From Janthinobacterium sp. Marseille (lineage in GTDB: Bacteria; Pseudomonadota; Gammaproteobacteria; Burkholderiales; Burkholderiaceae_D), in NCBI RefSeq assembly GCF_000013625.1, contig NC_009659.1, positions 3,658,001-3,722,000 of the forward strand: a stretch of DNA of 64,000 bases. Direction: 5' to 3'. Position 1 is the stretch's first letter. Each line of letters begins with the position of its first letter. The notes below the pieces were generated by a model. That model saw only the letters and a program-made list of their open reading frames with translations, ran no database searches and was not told the DNA's origin. Below are positions 37,582-46,092 of this stretch, in pieces. A program made the translations under genes and the position numbers.

Positions 37582-39255
37582 TTATTTTTTACCGAGCAAG
37601 CCACCCAGGAGCGAGGCCACTGTATTGGTTACTGGAGCCAATACATTGGTGGTACCTGTTGCACCTGTCGCACCACCCACAGTGCCACCAACCAGTGGTC
37701 CAACGATTGGGTTGACGATGTTGGTCACTGGCGATAACAAGCCACCGGCACCGGCACCACCAGCCACGCCACCAAGCAATGGGTTAACAATGTTGGTCAC
37801 TGGTGCCAGCAAGCCACCTGTACCCGTTCCGCCGGTCACACCGCCCAGCAATGGATTGACGATATTGGTAACAGGAGCCAACAAGCCGCCTGTACCCGTA
37901 CCACCAGTCACACCACCCAACAATGGATTGACGATATTGGTAACGGGGGCAAGCAAACCACCTGCGCCGGCGCCACCACCCACACCACCGAGCAACGGAT
38001 TAACAATGTTGGTCACTGGTGCCAGCAAGCCGCCTGCACCCGTACCGCCAGTCACGCCGCCCAACAATGGATTCACAATGTTCAGCACTGGCGAGAGGAT
38101 GTTGCCTGTTCCTGTACCGCCACCAATACCGCCAAGCAGTGGATTCACCAGGGTTGTGATTGGAGCCAGCAAGTTACCTACATCAGCGCCACCACCAATA
38201 CCGCCCAGGCTGCCTCCCAGCAGAGGGTCAACGATGGTAACGACAGGTGCCAGCAAGTTACCGCCACCCAGACCGCCGCCGATGCCACCAAGGCCACCAC
38301 CGAGGATAGGATTGACGATGTTAATCACTGGCGACAGGAGGTTGACTGTGCCACCTTCACCGCCTACACCACCCAGCAGGCTACCGAGGGAGAACGAACC
38401 CGAAGCGCCGTCCTTGCCATGCAACAGAATGCCGGCGATCGAAACTGTATTACCCGTCGTGATCACAGGATTGCCCAACTTGTCGACCACTGGCAGGCCG
38501 CTGGTTTTTACTGTGCCACCGACTTTGCTCACGGTGCCACCGAGCGTCACCAGCAGGTTGCTGATTGGCTGACCGAGGCCAGTGGTTTTGCCCAGCGACT
38601 GGGTCAGTGTTGTAACCTGGCTGGTCAATGGAACGATCGTGTGGCTCAGGGTTTTCGTGACTTGTTCCACTGGTCCGGTGGTCAGGACTTGGGTCAAAGG
38701 AGTCGAGACATTCGAAACGGTTTCGCCGACTTTGGTGACCAGGCCACCGACTGGAGCGGTGACAGGTGCCAACGCAGCCAATTGACCGCTACCGAGATTG
38801 CTGACCAATGTGCCGGCACTTTGTACTGTTACGCCGGTTTGTTTGACGACGTCACCGGTGCTGCCGACAGTAACACCGACCGGGTTATCAATCACACCCA
38901 TTTGGCCCAGGCCTTTGCTGATGCCATTGCCCAATGTGGAAACGATGCCACCACCTTCGACTACGACATTACCCAAATCGGTTTGTGTTTGTTTAGGTAC
39001 GATAGGCAGATTCAAATTACCGACGGCGTTACCGGCGTCAGATACTGCATTACCGGTGGATGTGACGATGTTGCCGGCACCATTTGCGATTTGTCCGGTT
39101 GGTGTTGCGGTTGGTGTTGCTTTAGCTGTGACTCCTCCACCAAGGCTGGCACCGGAAGAACCGCTGCCGGTTGAAGAGCAGCCCGACATCAAAAGAACTG
39201 CGGACAAGACTGCAAGGCTTGTAATGCTTTTGTTCAGTTTCAGATTCGTGTTCAT
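37582..39255 (-). CDS. Gly/Val-rich repeat lipoprotein (putative surface adhesin or matrix protein)
   Basis: 557 residues from MNTNLKLNKSITSLAVL, with GGGAGAA upstream. The lipobox LLMSGC puts the lipidated Cys at 26. A Ser/Gly linker and a Val/Thr/Gly-rich region (about 50-290) follow, then ten imperfect copies of a ~24-residue unit of the form LLAPVTNIVNPLLGG plus a GG-rich spacer, ending LLGGLLGKK. The units alternate hydrophobic blocks and glycine turns, as in stacked-strand or amyloid-like proteins. Similar Burkholderiales proteins are sometimes labelled collagen-like, but no Gly-X-Y pattern is visible. A sigma-54-type promoter lies 60 bp upstream. The function is not known. Confidence 0.75.
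   Translation of the reverse strand: MNTNLKLNKSITSLAVLSAVLLMSGCSSTGSGSSGASLGGGVTAKATPTATPTGQIANGAGNIVTSTGNAVSDAGNAVGNLNLPIVPKQTQTDLGNVVVEGGGIVSTLGNGISKGLGQMGVIDNPVGVTVGSTGDVVKQTGVTVQSAGTLVSNLGSGQLAALAPVTAPVGGLVTKVGETVSNVSTPLTQVLTTGPVEQVTKTLSHTIVPLTSQVTTLTQSLGKTTGLGQPISNLLVTLGGTVSKVGGTVKTSGLPVVDKLGNPVITTGNTVSIAGILLHGKDGASGSFSLGSLLGGVGGEGGTVNLLSPVINIVNPILGGGLGGIGGGLGGGNLLAPVVTIVDPLLGGSLGGIGGGADVGNLLAPITTLVNPLLGGIGGGTGTGNILSPVLNIVNPLLGGVTGGTGAGGLLAPVTNIVNPLLGGVGGGAGAGGLLAPVTNIVNPLLGGVTGGTGTGGLLAPVTNIVNPLLGGVTGGTGTGGLLAPVTNIVNPLLGGVAGGAGAGGLLSPVTNIVNPIVGPLVGGTVGGATGATGTTNVLAPVTNTVASLLGGLLGKK
37645..38346 (-). repeat. In-frame ~72-bp coding repeats
   Basis: Roughly ten tandem units of about 72 bp (24 codons) encode the LLAPVTNIVNPLLGG repeats. 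The central five copies are nearly identical at protein level but vary at silent positions, which argues for maintained protein sequence rather than very recent DNA amplification. The outer copies are more divergent, with longer glycine spacers. Confidence 0.85.
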
Positions 39256-39705
39256 GTTCGTTCTCCCTCGTTGTAATTCAAAATTAAATTGAAGAGCCCC
39301 CGTACTTTCCAAGTGGCAAATTGCATGCCAATCGAAAACCAGGTTTTTGCTGCTCTTGATTAATTTTTTGGTTTTGAAAAAACCATTTAAAAATCAATTA
39401 CTTGGAAGGAAAATTATTAATAAGACATTGTCATTTTTATCATTAAAAATTACTTGCTCCGTGTTACTTGTAACGTAACGTTCGAAACAAAATGTTCTTG
39501 ATCTCGAGGTTTATCGGCTATGAATTGCGCCAGTCACAGCAAATCAAGGGCCAATGTTTTCTTTTTGCAGGGCCGCACACAAGATGGCTGTACACACATG
39601 CAAACGCAGCGCAGGCGGCATGTATGAGAAGAATTTCGGGAGAGGGGAAGCCGAAGCTGAGGTGTCGCTTCGGCCAGTAACACAAGGGGTATGACGCAGC
39701 CTTAC
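39256..39705. other. Intergenic control region of the repeat lipoprotein
   Basis: About 450 bp between the MipA-like gene and the repeat-lipoprotein gene. It contains the sigma-54-type promoter (39315-39330), a strongly A+T-rich stretch (39361-39455) that could bind a bending protein such as IHF, and a palindromic element GTTACTTGTAAC followed by GTAAC (39463-39479) ~135 bp upstream of the promoter, where an enhancer for a sigma-54 activator would be expected. No credible gene is seen. Confidence 0.6.
39315..39330 (-). promoter_or_regulatory. Sigma-54 (RpoN) type -24/-12 promoter
   Basis: The minus strand reads TGGCATGCAATTTGCC, with GG and GC separated by exactly 10 bp. It matches the -24 TGGCA and -12 TTTGC elements of the RpoN consensus. 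The predicted start is near 39304, giving a ~50-nt leader before the repeat-lipoprotein ATG at 39255. A sigma-54 activator is encoded at 21970-23367. Confidence 0.7.
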
Positions 39706-41115
39706 TTAGATTTTCATTTCCAGGTAAGTGTAGATGTAGTTCGAGCCGCCATTCACGTCACCCAGCAAGCGGGAGGATCCGAAAATCCCCGAGCGATGTG
39801 AGACACCAAGGCCGATGTACGATTCCTTCAAACGCTGCGAACCGATCAAATCACCCAGGCTAACGTCAATGGTCGGATCAAGGTAGTTCAGCAAACGCGA
39901 GGTAGGCCGGTCACGTGCCGCCTGGCTGCTGACTTCTGTATATGGCACACGATTGGCAAAGGAAACACCAAGCCCCCAGCCAAGCCGGGTCTTGACCTTA
40001 TGATTCCATGGCAAGCCATAGTAATAAGCCTTCATGAACAAATCAGCCTGAACGCCATTCGCCTGCAGGTTACGGTCATTGTGATACACCAGTCCGGCAT
40101 AACCGACAAAATCGAGCGGCCAGCCATTCAGTTTCTCAATGAAGGGCTTACCGATATGTACACCGGTGATACTGGTCGGATTTACTTTATCCAGGTCAGC
40201 GCATTTAAAAGTCAGGATACGTGCCAGGTGACAGCCGTCATCCGCCGCACGACCATACAGGACACGCACATAGGTCGGGGTCTTTTCATCCGCCCACATT
40301 TTCTTGTAACTGCCGAAGTCATAGGCGGCACCGACAAAGAAAGACGGCTGCAAGCCGCGGCGTACGATCGGACTGTCTTGTACCTTGCCATCGAATGAAG
40401 TGACAGAAGCACCGGCCAGCAAGCGCCAGCGTTCGGTTAAATCATAAGTGCCGTACAGATTCAGGGACACATTGGTACCCGAACCCGGCGCATAAGCCGG
40501 ACGCCCGGCGATGGCCTCATTCGCGCGCACGCCATAGTAATAATTATTGAGCTTGGCATCACGCATCGAAATATTCAGGCTGGGGCGCAAGGACAAACGC
40601 CCGGAGCGCCAGTCATACGCATACTCCAGCGCCAGCTCGGTACCGTTCGAAGTGTTACTCACGTCATGCAGGATAGATGCATACAAGGTGCCCCAGGGCT
40701 GCTCATAGCGATACGTGAATCCGAGATCCACGCCGGTACTGCGCACTTCCATGCCATCCAGCGAAGAGACCTTCCCTGCTTCGGGAAAACCTTCCAGGCG
40801 GCGTTTGAAATACACATCAAAGCGCTGCTCGGTACTCGGCACGAACTTGATGCCGATACGATTTGCCTGCATCGAAATGTGTTCGCCCTCGTATAAATAC
40901 AGCGGTAGCAAATCCTGCCTGGTGCCGCCACCGACATAAGGCGAACTTTCAAAGCGCGTCACAAAACCAAGTCCGGCACCTCCCGGTTCGGTAATCAAAT
41001 CGCTGAACGGGCTGGCGGCAGTCTGTGCCTGCACAGTCCACGCTGCGGATAGTCCAAGCACGGAGAGCGCTATGTTGCGCAAGGTTTTACTGCGGTGCGG
41101 GGAAAATAACAGCAT
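39706..41115 (-). CDS. MipA/OmpV-like outer-membrane protein, long form
   Basis: 469 residues with a Sec signal peptide (to about VQAQ, residue 31) and an aromatic-rich, alternating pattern of an outer-membrane beta-barrel. Segments such as GLGFVTRFESSPYVGGGTRQDLLPLYLYEG and RIGIKFV, and SFFVGAAYDFGSYK further on, resemble the MipA/OmpV family, which is usually near 260 residues. This protein is much longer and its C-terminal half (DFVGYAGLVYHNDRN and a C-terminal YIYTYLEMKI) adds strands. It could be a larger related barrel family. Its function is unknown. Confidence 0.6.
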   Translation of the reverse strand: MLLFSPHRSKTLRNIALSVLGLSAAWTVQAQTAASPFSDLITEPGGAGLGFVTRFESSPYVGGGTRQDLLPLYLYEGEHISMQANRIGIKFVPSTEQRFDVYFKRRLEGFPEAGKVSSLDGMEVRSTGVDLGFTYRYEQPWGTLYASILHDVSNTSNGTELALEYAYDWRSGRLSLRPSLNISMRDAKLNNYYYGVRANEAIAGRPAYAPGSGTNVSLNLYGTYDLTERWRLLAGASVTSFDGKVQDSPIVRRGLQPSFFVGAAYDFGSYKKMWADEKTPTYVRVLYGRAADDGCHLARILTFKCADLDKVNPTSITGVHIGKPFIEKLNGWPLDFVGYAGLVYHNDRNLQANGVQADLFMKAYYYGLPWNHKVKTRLGWGLGVSFANRVPYTEVSSQAARDRPTSRLLNYLDPTIDVSLGDLIGSQRLKESYIGLGVSHRSGIFGSSRLLGDVNGGSNYIYTYLEMKI

Positions 41116-41184
41116 TAATATTTCTCACTTCTATAGTTATACACATCCCGCTAAGGACATGCCGCGATAGCGAAGGCATTTTGA

Positions 41185-42384
41185 CTAAATCTGTGTACCG
41201 CGCATTCTTGCCGAACGCAAGGTCAGCCACGATATAAACAAGGCCAGCAATGCACATGCCGCGATACCTGCCACCATGGGCCGTGCAGTACCGTCGACAA
41301 AGAGACCGGTAATCGCCATGACAGCTGCACCCGTCACAAATTGCAAAGTCCCCATCAAGGCGGAAGCGGTACCGGCAATCGTGCCGTGCTCCTCCAATGC
41401 AAGCACGGTCGTAGTCGGTATCACCAGGCCGAGGAAGCCAAAACCGACAAATAACATGACCAGCATGACGTCCAGACGTTCAATCCCGATCAGATTAATC
41501 GCCAGCAAAGCAGTCATTACCAGTGCATAAGCCGTCACCGCCACCTTCACTACCGGCACCAAACCGAAGCGTGCACTGAGGCGACCGGTGAATTGCGAAA
41601 CGCCGATGAAGGAAGCCGCATTCGCAGCAAACGCGATACTGTATTGTCGAGGTGTGAGGCCGTAATGATCGATCAGGATAAAAGACGAATTTGCCAGGTA
41701 GGCAAAGAAGCTGGAGATGCCAAACGCACCTATGAATACCAGGCCCAGGAAGTGCGGCTCGCGCAACAGTAAGCTATAAGCATTGATCGCACTGCGCACA
41801 CTGCTATCCACGCGCTGTTCACGCGGACGCGTCTCCGCCTGGCTGGTCGCCAGCAATATCAGCGCCAGCACCGCCGCTACCGTTACCGCCCAGAACACAC
41901 TGCGCCAGCCCCACAGCTCAATCAGCAAACTACCGGACAGTGGCGCCAGTATCGGCGAGACGCTAAAGACCAGCATCAACAAAGACATCAGGCGTGCCGC
42001 ATCATTACCGGTGTGCAGGTCGCGCACCACAGCACGCGGGATCACCATGCCGGCACTCGCACCCAGGCCCTGCAGGAAGCGCAACACAATCAGGGTTTCA
42101 ATATCCGGCGCCATCGCACAACCTACGCTGCACACGGCAAACAAGGCCAGGCCGAAGTACAGCGGCGGCTTGCGCCCCACCATATCCGAGATCGGACCAT
42201 AAATAATCTGGCCGATGCCCAGTGAAATGAAGAAGGCCATCAGGCTGGCCTGCACTGCACTCATGGACACGTCCAGCGTCTGGCCAATCGAAGGCAAAGC
42301 CGGCAAATACATATCGATGGCGAACGGGCCAATGGCGGACAATAAGCCGAGCACCAACGCATTTTTTAAGAAAGGCGTATTCAT
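41185..42384 (-). CDS. Bcr/CflA family drug-resistance MFS transporter
   Basis: A 399-residue inner-membrane proton-driven efflux protein with 12 hydrophobic segments. The N-terminus (GPFAIDMYLPALPSIGQTL) and the loop GQIIYGPISDMVGRKPPLYFGL are characteristic of the Bcr/CflA group of the DHA1 family, as is LQGLGASAGMVIPRAVVRDLH. The substrate is unknown. No strong ribosome-binding site is seen before ATG 42384. Confidence 0.92.
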   Translation of the reverse strand: MNTPFLKNALVLGLLSAIGPFAIDMYLPALPSIGQTLDVSMSAVQASLMAFFISLGIGQIIYGPISDMVGRKPPLYFGLALFAVCSVGCAMAPDIETLIVLRFLQGLGASAGMVIPRAVVRDLHTGNDAARLMSLLMLVFSVSPILAPLSGSLLIELWGWRSVFWAVTVAAVLALILLATSQAETRPREQRVDSSVRSAINAYSLLLREPHFLGLVFIGAFGISSFFAYLANSSFILIDHYGLTPRQYSIAFAANAASFIGVSQFTGRLSARFGLVPVVKVAVTAYALVMTALLAINLIGIERLDVMLVMLFVGFGFLGLVIPTTTVLALEEHGTIAGTASALMGTLQFVTGAAVMAITGLFVDGTARPMVAGIAACALLALFISWLTLRSARMRGTQI

Positions 42385-42667
42385 TGTTTAATCTACTCAG
42401 GAAAAGAGGACTTACAAACCCCGGAGCAAAGCCAGGGTCAATTGAAGTGCTGCTTGGGGAGAGTGGGAGGAAAAATTTACTCTGACGCAACAAGCATGCC
42501 GCAAGGAAAAACGGAAGCCTAGCGCTACCGTCGAAATCTGCGTGGAACCAAGGCAGATAATATCGCATACCCACCGCAAATTCCACGCAAAATTCCACGC
42601 GTGGGGATGTTTGAGAAACAGCACAGAAAAAATACTACCGGCGCGATCCGGGCTGCCCCGATTGGAT
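42385..42667. other. Intergenic region between efflux pump and sensor kinase
   Basis: No gene is seen. It contains a direct repeat AAATTCCACGC (42578-42588 and 42590-42600) running into the palindrome CCACGCGTGG (42595-42604), a possible regulator site for the efflux pump, whose start is ~190 bp downstream. Confidence 0.45.
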
Positions 42668-43972
42668 TTACAACACCAGGCGCGCCTCCAGCCCGCCGGT
42701 CGCACGATTATGCAGGGTCAGGCTCGCGTTCATTGCCAACGTCAATTGTTTGGCAATAGCCAGTCCAAGACCGGTACCCCCGGTATCGCGATTACGGGAT
42801 GCTTCAACCCGATAGAAAGGCTGGAATACCGTTTCCAAATCTTCTTCCGGTATACCCGGCCCGTTATCCAGGACTAGGATCGTGGTCTTTCCTTCCGGCC
42901 CGGCACTAACCGATACTTCAACTTGCGTGGAAAACTTCAACGCGTTGTCGATCAGGTTAATCAGTACTCGACGCAAGGCATTGGGACGGGTAATGATGGG
43001 ATGACCGACTTTGCCATGCAGGTCCAGCTCTTGCCCGGCATCGGTGTAATCAAAGACCAGGCTTTCGAGCAAGGCGTCTGGATCGATTGCGCGCGGTGGT
43101 TCGGAAGTTCCGTGCAGGGTACGCGCATAGGCGACACCTTCCTTGACCAGTACTTCCATTTCTTTCAGGTCGTGATTCAACTTTTCGCGTTGCTCACTGT
43201 CGTCCATCATATCGGCCCGCATGCGCATACGCGTGATCGGTGTCTGCAGATCATGTGAAATCGCCGCCAGGATTTGCATGCGCTCGGTCATATACGTGTT
43301 GATACGCCCTTGCATTGCATTGAAAGCCTTCGCCGCACGCGCGACTTCCAGCGGACCGTCTTCAGGCAAGCGTGATGCACGCAGATCCGGGCCCAGCGTG
43401 TCCGCCGCATCCGCCAGCTGCGCCAGAGGCCGGGTCGCCAAACGCACGCCAACCCAGGTGACAGCTGCAAGCGCTGCCAGTTGCAACAACAACACCAGCG
43501 GCAACCAGTCAGATATCGGCAAACCGGCGGGACGCATATCGATCGTCAATGGCATGCCATCGCTCAGTTCGAGCTGCGCCTGCACGCGATCTTTCTGACC
43601 CGGTACGACATGCGCAGTTACACGGTAATGACTGCCTATTGCTTCGACAAAAGAAGCGGCAATCATGCTGGAGAGTTTGGTATCCGGCGCGCGCCCTGCC
43701 ATCCCCGGCTCCAGCGAAAAACTATAGGTGCGCCGCTCCAGCCGAGGCAACCAGGCGGCACGTTCAGCCGCCGGCAGGCGATCGAGCAAGGCAACCGAGC
43801 TGGCAACGTCCTGCTGCAGGTAACCCAGCATCAAGCCTGTCGTAGCATCGGTACGTTCGCGCATGATCAGCCAGAAGGAAAGCGCGTGCGCCACCACCAG
43901 GCCGATAAACAGGATGAGCATCAGCCGCATAAACAAAGTGCGCGGCCACCACCCTTTGCGCACCACGCTCAT
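42668..43972 (-). CDS. Sensor histidine kinase (EnvZ-like class)
   Basis: 434 residues. Two membrane helices (about 16-37 and 155-177) frame a ~115-residue periplasmic sensor domain, then a HAMP linker (RLATRPLAQLADAADTLG). HisKA has the phospho-acceptor His240 in ISHDLQTPITRM. The ATPase domain has an N-box (VLINLIDNALKFS), G1 (LVLDNGPGIPEED) and G2 (GTGLGLAIAKQL). It is translated after the response regulator with an ATGA overlap. The signal is unknown; genes beside it suggest redox or electrophile stress. Confidence 0.93.
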   Translation of the reverse strand: MSVVRKGWWPRTLFMRLMLILFIGLVVAHALSFWLIMRERTDATTGLMLGYLQQDVASSVALLDRLPAAERAAWLPRLERRTYSFSLEPGMAGRAPDTKLSSMIAASFVEAIGSHYRVTAHVVPGQKDRVQAQLELSDGMPLTIDMRPAGLPISDWLPLVLLLQLAALAAVTWVGVRLATRPLAQLADAADTLGPDLRASRLPEDGPLEVARAAKAFNAMQGRINTYMTERMQILAAISHDLQTPITRMRMRADMMDDSEQREKLNHDLKEMEVLVKEGVAYARTLHGTSEPPRAIDPDALLESLVFDYTDAGQELDLHGKVGHPIITRPNALRRVLINLIDNALKFSTQVEVSVSAGPEGKTTILVLDNGPGIPEEDLETVFQPFYRVEASRNRDTGGTGLGLAIAKQLTLAMNASLTLHNRATGGLEARLVL

Positions 43973-44709
43973 CGCGGTTCCTCGTGATTCCCGACTGCGG
44001 CGGAAAACACATAGCCTTCACTGCGCAATGTCTTGATATAACGCGGTTCACGTGCATCATCCTGCAAGCGCTGGCGCAAACGGCTAATCAGCAAATCGAT
44101 GGAACGGTCGAATGGGTCGGCGTCGCGTCCTTGCGTCAGGTTCAGCAATTGATCGCGCGTCAGCACTCTTTGCGGATGATCGAGGAATACGCGCAACAGT
44201 CTGTATTCGGCACCACTCAGGGCCACCATGGTGCCTTGCGTATCCAGCAAATGACGCGCCGTGGTATCCAGCTTCCAGTCACCGAACACCAGGAACTGTG
44301 CCGGTTCACTCACCTGCAGATTAGCCGGCAGCATGCGGGCACGACGCAAGACCGAACGTATCCGTGCAAACAACTCACGCACCGCAAAAGGTTTGCTCAG
44401 GTAATCGTCGGCACCCATTTCAAGACCGATGATGCGATCCGTTTCTTCATTGCGCGCCGTCAGCATGAGCACCGGTATCGTGCGCCATTTGCCTGCACGC
44501 AATTCGCGGCACAGCGTCAGGCCGTCTTCACCCGGCAACATCAGGTCAAGCACGATCAAATCGACCGAACCCTGCTCAAGTACGGTACGCATCTGGCGGC
44601 CATTGGCAGCCAGCGAGGTACGCATGCCGTTTTTCTCCAGATAGCTGGCCAGCAGCTCGCGGATTTCCCTATCGTCGTCGACGATCAGGATGTGGTCATT
44701 ATTTTCCAT
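43969..44709 (-). CDS. OmpR-family response regulator
   Basis: 246 residues. The receiver domain has the acidic triad (IVDDD, residues 10-13), the phospho-acceptor Asp55 (LIVLDLMLPGEDG) and the conserved Lys in YLSKPFAVRELFARI. The C-terminal winged helix (LLRVFLDHPQRVLTRDQLLNLTQGRD and RSIDLLISRLRQRL) is the OmpR/PhoB type, which binds tandem 10-11 bp direct repeats. Repeats of that type occur in the promoter regions at 45261 and 47528, so this is the best candidate regulator of the stress cluster. Confidence 0.95.
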   Translation of the reverse strand: MENNDHILIVDDDREIRELLASYLEKNGMRTSLAANGRQMRTVLEQGSVDLIVLDLMLPGEDGLTLCRELRAGKWRTIPVLMLTARNEETDRIIGLEMGADDYLSKPFAVRELFARIRSVLRRARMLPANLQVSEPAQFLVFGDWKLDTTARHLLDTQGTMVALSGAEYRLLRVFLDHPQRVLTRDQLLNLTQGRDADPFDRSIDLLISRLRQRLQDDAREPRYIKTLRSEGYVFSAAVGNHEEPR

Positions 44710-44835
44710 TGCTGCATCTTATCTTATGGCGCTTCAAGCGTGGCTGACTAGATTCCATCAGCGAACAATTCAATGGTTTGGCGATTTCAACACTCAGTCC
44801 GCCAAACAGGAAAGCCATGATGGCCAGATAGTGCC

Positions 44836-45207
44836 TCATGCATCCTCCACCACGGACGCACTGGCACCATCGGCCAGCGTATTTTGCAGCGCATAACTAT
44901 CCACGCCGTCCAGGCAACCGAGATTGACGCGCCAGGCTTGCGGGTCCTTGCGGGTCTGATGAAACGGATACACGCCGCACACCTTGCAAAAGAAATGTCG
45001 CGCGGCGCGCGTATTGAATTGATACAGGGACAAAGCGTCCTCTCCTTCAACAATACGCAAATCGCTGACATTGAAAGCAGGCGACATCAAGGCACCGCGG
45101 CGGCGGCACAGGCTGCAATTACAACGTGTTGCGGGCTCCAGTGCGGTACGGACTTCGAATTTAACGGCGCCGCAATGGCAGGAACCGGTGTGGTGCTGGG
45201 CATTCAT
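44836..45207 (-). CDS. GFA (CENP-V) family zinc protein
   Basis: A 123-residue protein of the GFA/DUF636 fold, with zinc-ligand cysteines in SCHCGAVKFEV, CNCSLCRRRG and HFFCKVCGVYPFH. Members are called glutathione-dependent formaldehyde-activating enzymes, but that activity is disputed; S-glutathione-adduct chemistry or an unknown role is possible. It is divergent from the ccdA operon, and the intervening 175 bp hold the putative regulated promoter. AGGAG precedes the ATG by 9 nt. Confidence 0.88.
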   Translation of the reverse strand: MNAQHHTGSCHCGAVKFEVRTALEPATRCNCSLCRRRGALMSPAFNVSDLRIVEGEDALSLYQFNTRAARHFFCKVCGVYPFHQTRKDPQAWRVNLGCLDGVDSYALQNTLADGASASVVEDA

Positions 45208-45260
45208 AAAAGCATCTCCTGAGTGGCAATGCCTGCTTTATATCCGAGTTCCAGCCGCCT

Positions 45261-45367
45261 TTTGTATCTCAATGTATCTGCCGCGGCGGGCGATACAAAA
45301 CATTGCACTTTAGCCAGTTTCAGACACATGCCAGATACGCCGGAACGTTCAAATACCGTCATACCAA
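45261..45367 (+). promoter_or_regulatory. Composite promoter A of the ccdA operon
   Basis: Elements in order: direct repeat TGTATC at 45263 and 45273 (10-bp period), inverted GATACA at 45292, direct repeat CAGACAC/CAGATAC at 45321 and 45332 (11-bp period) in the -35 position, a possible -10 TCAAAT (45349-45354) and GTCATACCAA (45358-45367). No good -35 hexamer is present, as expected for an activator-dependent promoter. Promoter B at 47528 has the same elements at the same spacings. Confidence 0.7.
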
Positions 45368-45382
45368 CAAGAGGACGGTTCC

Positions 45383-46090
45383 ATGAACAACCTGATCGAA
45401 GCACCATTTGCCCTGCTCGCCGGCGTACTCACAATTGCCTCACCGTGTGTACTGCCTATCCTGCCCATCATCCTTGGCACATCCATCAAACGCGCCGGGA
45501 AGTTGCGGCCGCTCTTCATCGTCGCCGGTTTTGTCCTTAGCTTCGCGGCCCTGGGTATGTTGCTGGCCAGCGTGTCGCAATCCGTCGCGGTGGCCCACGA
45601 AACATTGCGCCTCGCAGGGATAGGCCTGCTTCTGCTGGCCGGCCTCGCGATGCTATGGCGACGCCCGTATGAATGGCTGATTTCGCATTTAAGCGGTCCG
45701 CTGGATCGCATAGGTTCCAGCGGTGGCAACGCCGGTTCCGGCAATCTCGGCGGCTTTGTACTTGGCATGTCGCTGGGTGCGATCTGGACACCTTGTGCCG
45801 GTCCGGTGCTCGCTTCCATCCTGGTCCTTGTGGCCCAGGCCCAGAACCTCGGCTGGTCTGCTTCTCTGCTGATCCTGTACGCGATCGGTGCCGGCATCCC
45901 GATGCTGGCGATCGCTTATGGCGGCCAGTTCATGACTACCCGGGTACGTGCAGTGGCGAAATATGCCGAGCGGCTGCAGAAAATTTTCGGCGTGCTGATC
46001 GTGCTGACAGCCATCGCCATTTATTTCCAATACGACGTAGTGATTTACGCGTGGATCTCCGACCTCTTCCCCAACCTGAAAGGATTTTAA
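45383..46090 (+). CDS. CcdA/DsbD-type transmembrane thiol-electron transporter
   Basis: A 235-residue inner-membrane protein with six helices, which moves reducing power from cytosolic thioredoxin to periplasmic thiols. The two redox cysteines lie in SPCVLPILP (helix 1) and TPCAGPVLA (helix 4), as in CcdA. The thioredoxin-like gene 2 bp downstream is its evident periplasmic partner; in mycobacterial DipZ the two domains are fused. The gene is the first of a plus-strand operon, with AGAGGA before the ATG. Confidence 0.92.
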   Translation: MNNLIEAPFALLAGVLTIASPCVLPILPIILGTSIKRAGKLRPLFIVAGFVLSFAALGMLLASVSQSVAVAHETLRLAGIGLLLLAGLAMLWRRPYEWLISHLSGPLDRIGSSGGNAGSGNLGGFVLGMSLGAIWTPCAGPVLASILVLVAQAQNLGWSASLLILYAIGAGIPMLAIAYGGQFMTTRVRAVAKYAERLQKIFGVLIVLTAIAIYFQYDVVIYAWISDLFPNLKGF

Positions 46091-46092
46091 AA

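Noticed and set aside
37645..38346. Regular ~72-bp repeats that could suggest a CRISPR or satellite array
   Set aside because: The repeats are in-frame coding units without unique spacers and vary at silent positions, so they are protein repeats.
37358..38572. A 404-codon Pro/Thr-rich plus-strand frame
   Set aside because: Its proline-rich repeats are the reverse reading of the glycine-rich repeats of the lipoprotein gene, and the family-type signal peptide and lipobox are on the other strand.
39492..39680. A 62-codon plus-strand frame upstream of the MipA-like gene
   Set aside because: No ribosome-binding site or recognisable features; it sits in a probable regulatory region.
45332..45360. 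GGAAC ... GTC resembling an ECF sigma-factor promoter in promoter A
   Set aside because: The spacing is 11 bp rather than about 16 and the GGAAC is missing from promoter B, while the other elements are shared by both.
45673..46092. Upstream extension of the DipZ-like gene overlapping ccdA
   Set aside because: The frame is open, but the extension lies inside ccdA in another frame; the ATG at 46093 begins a clear signal peptide.
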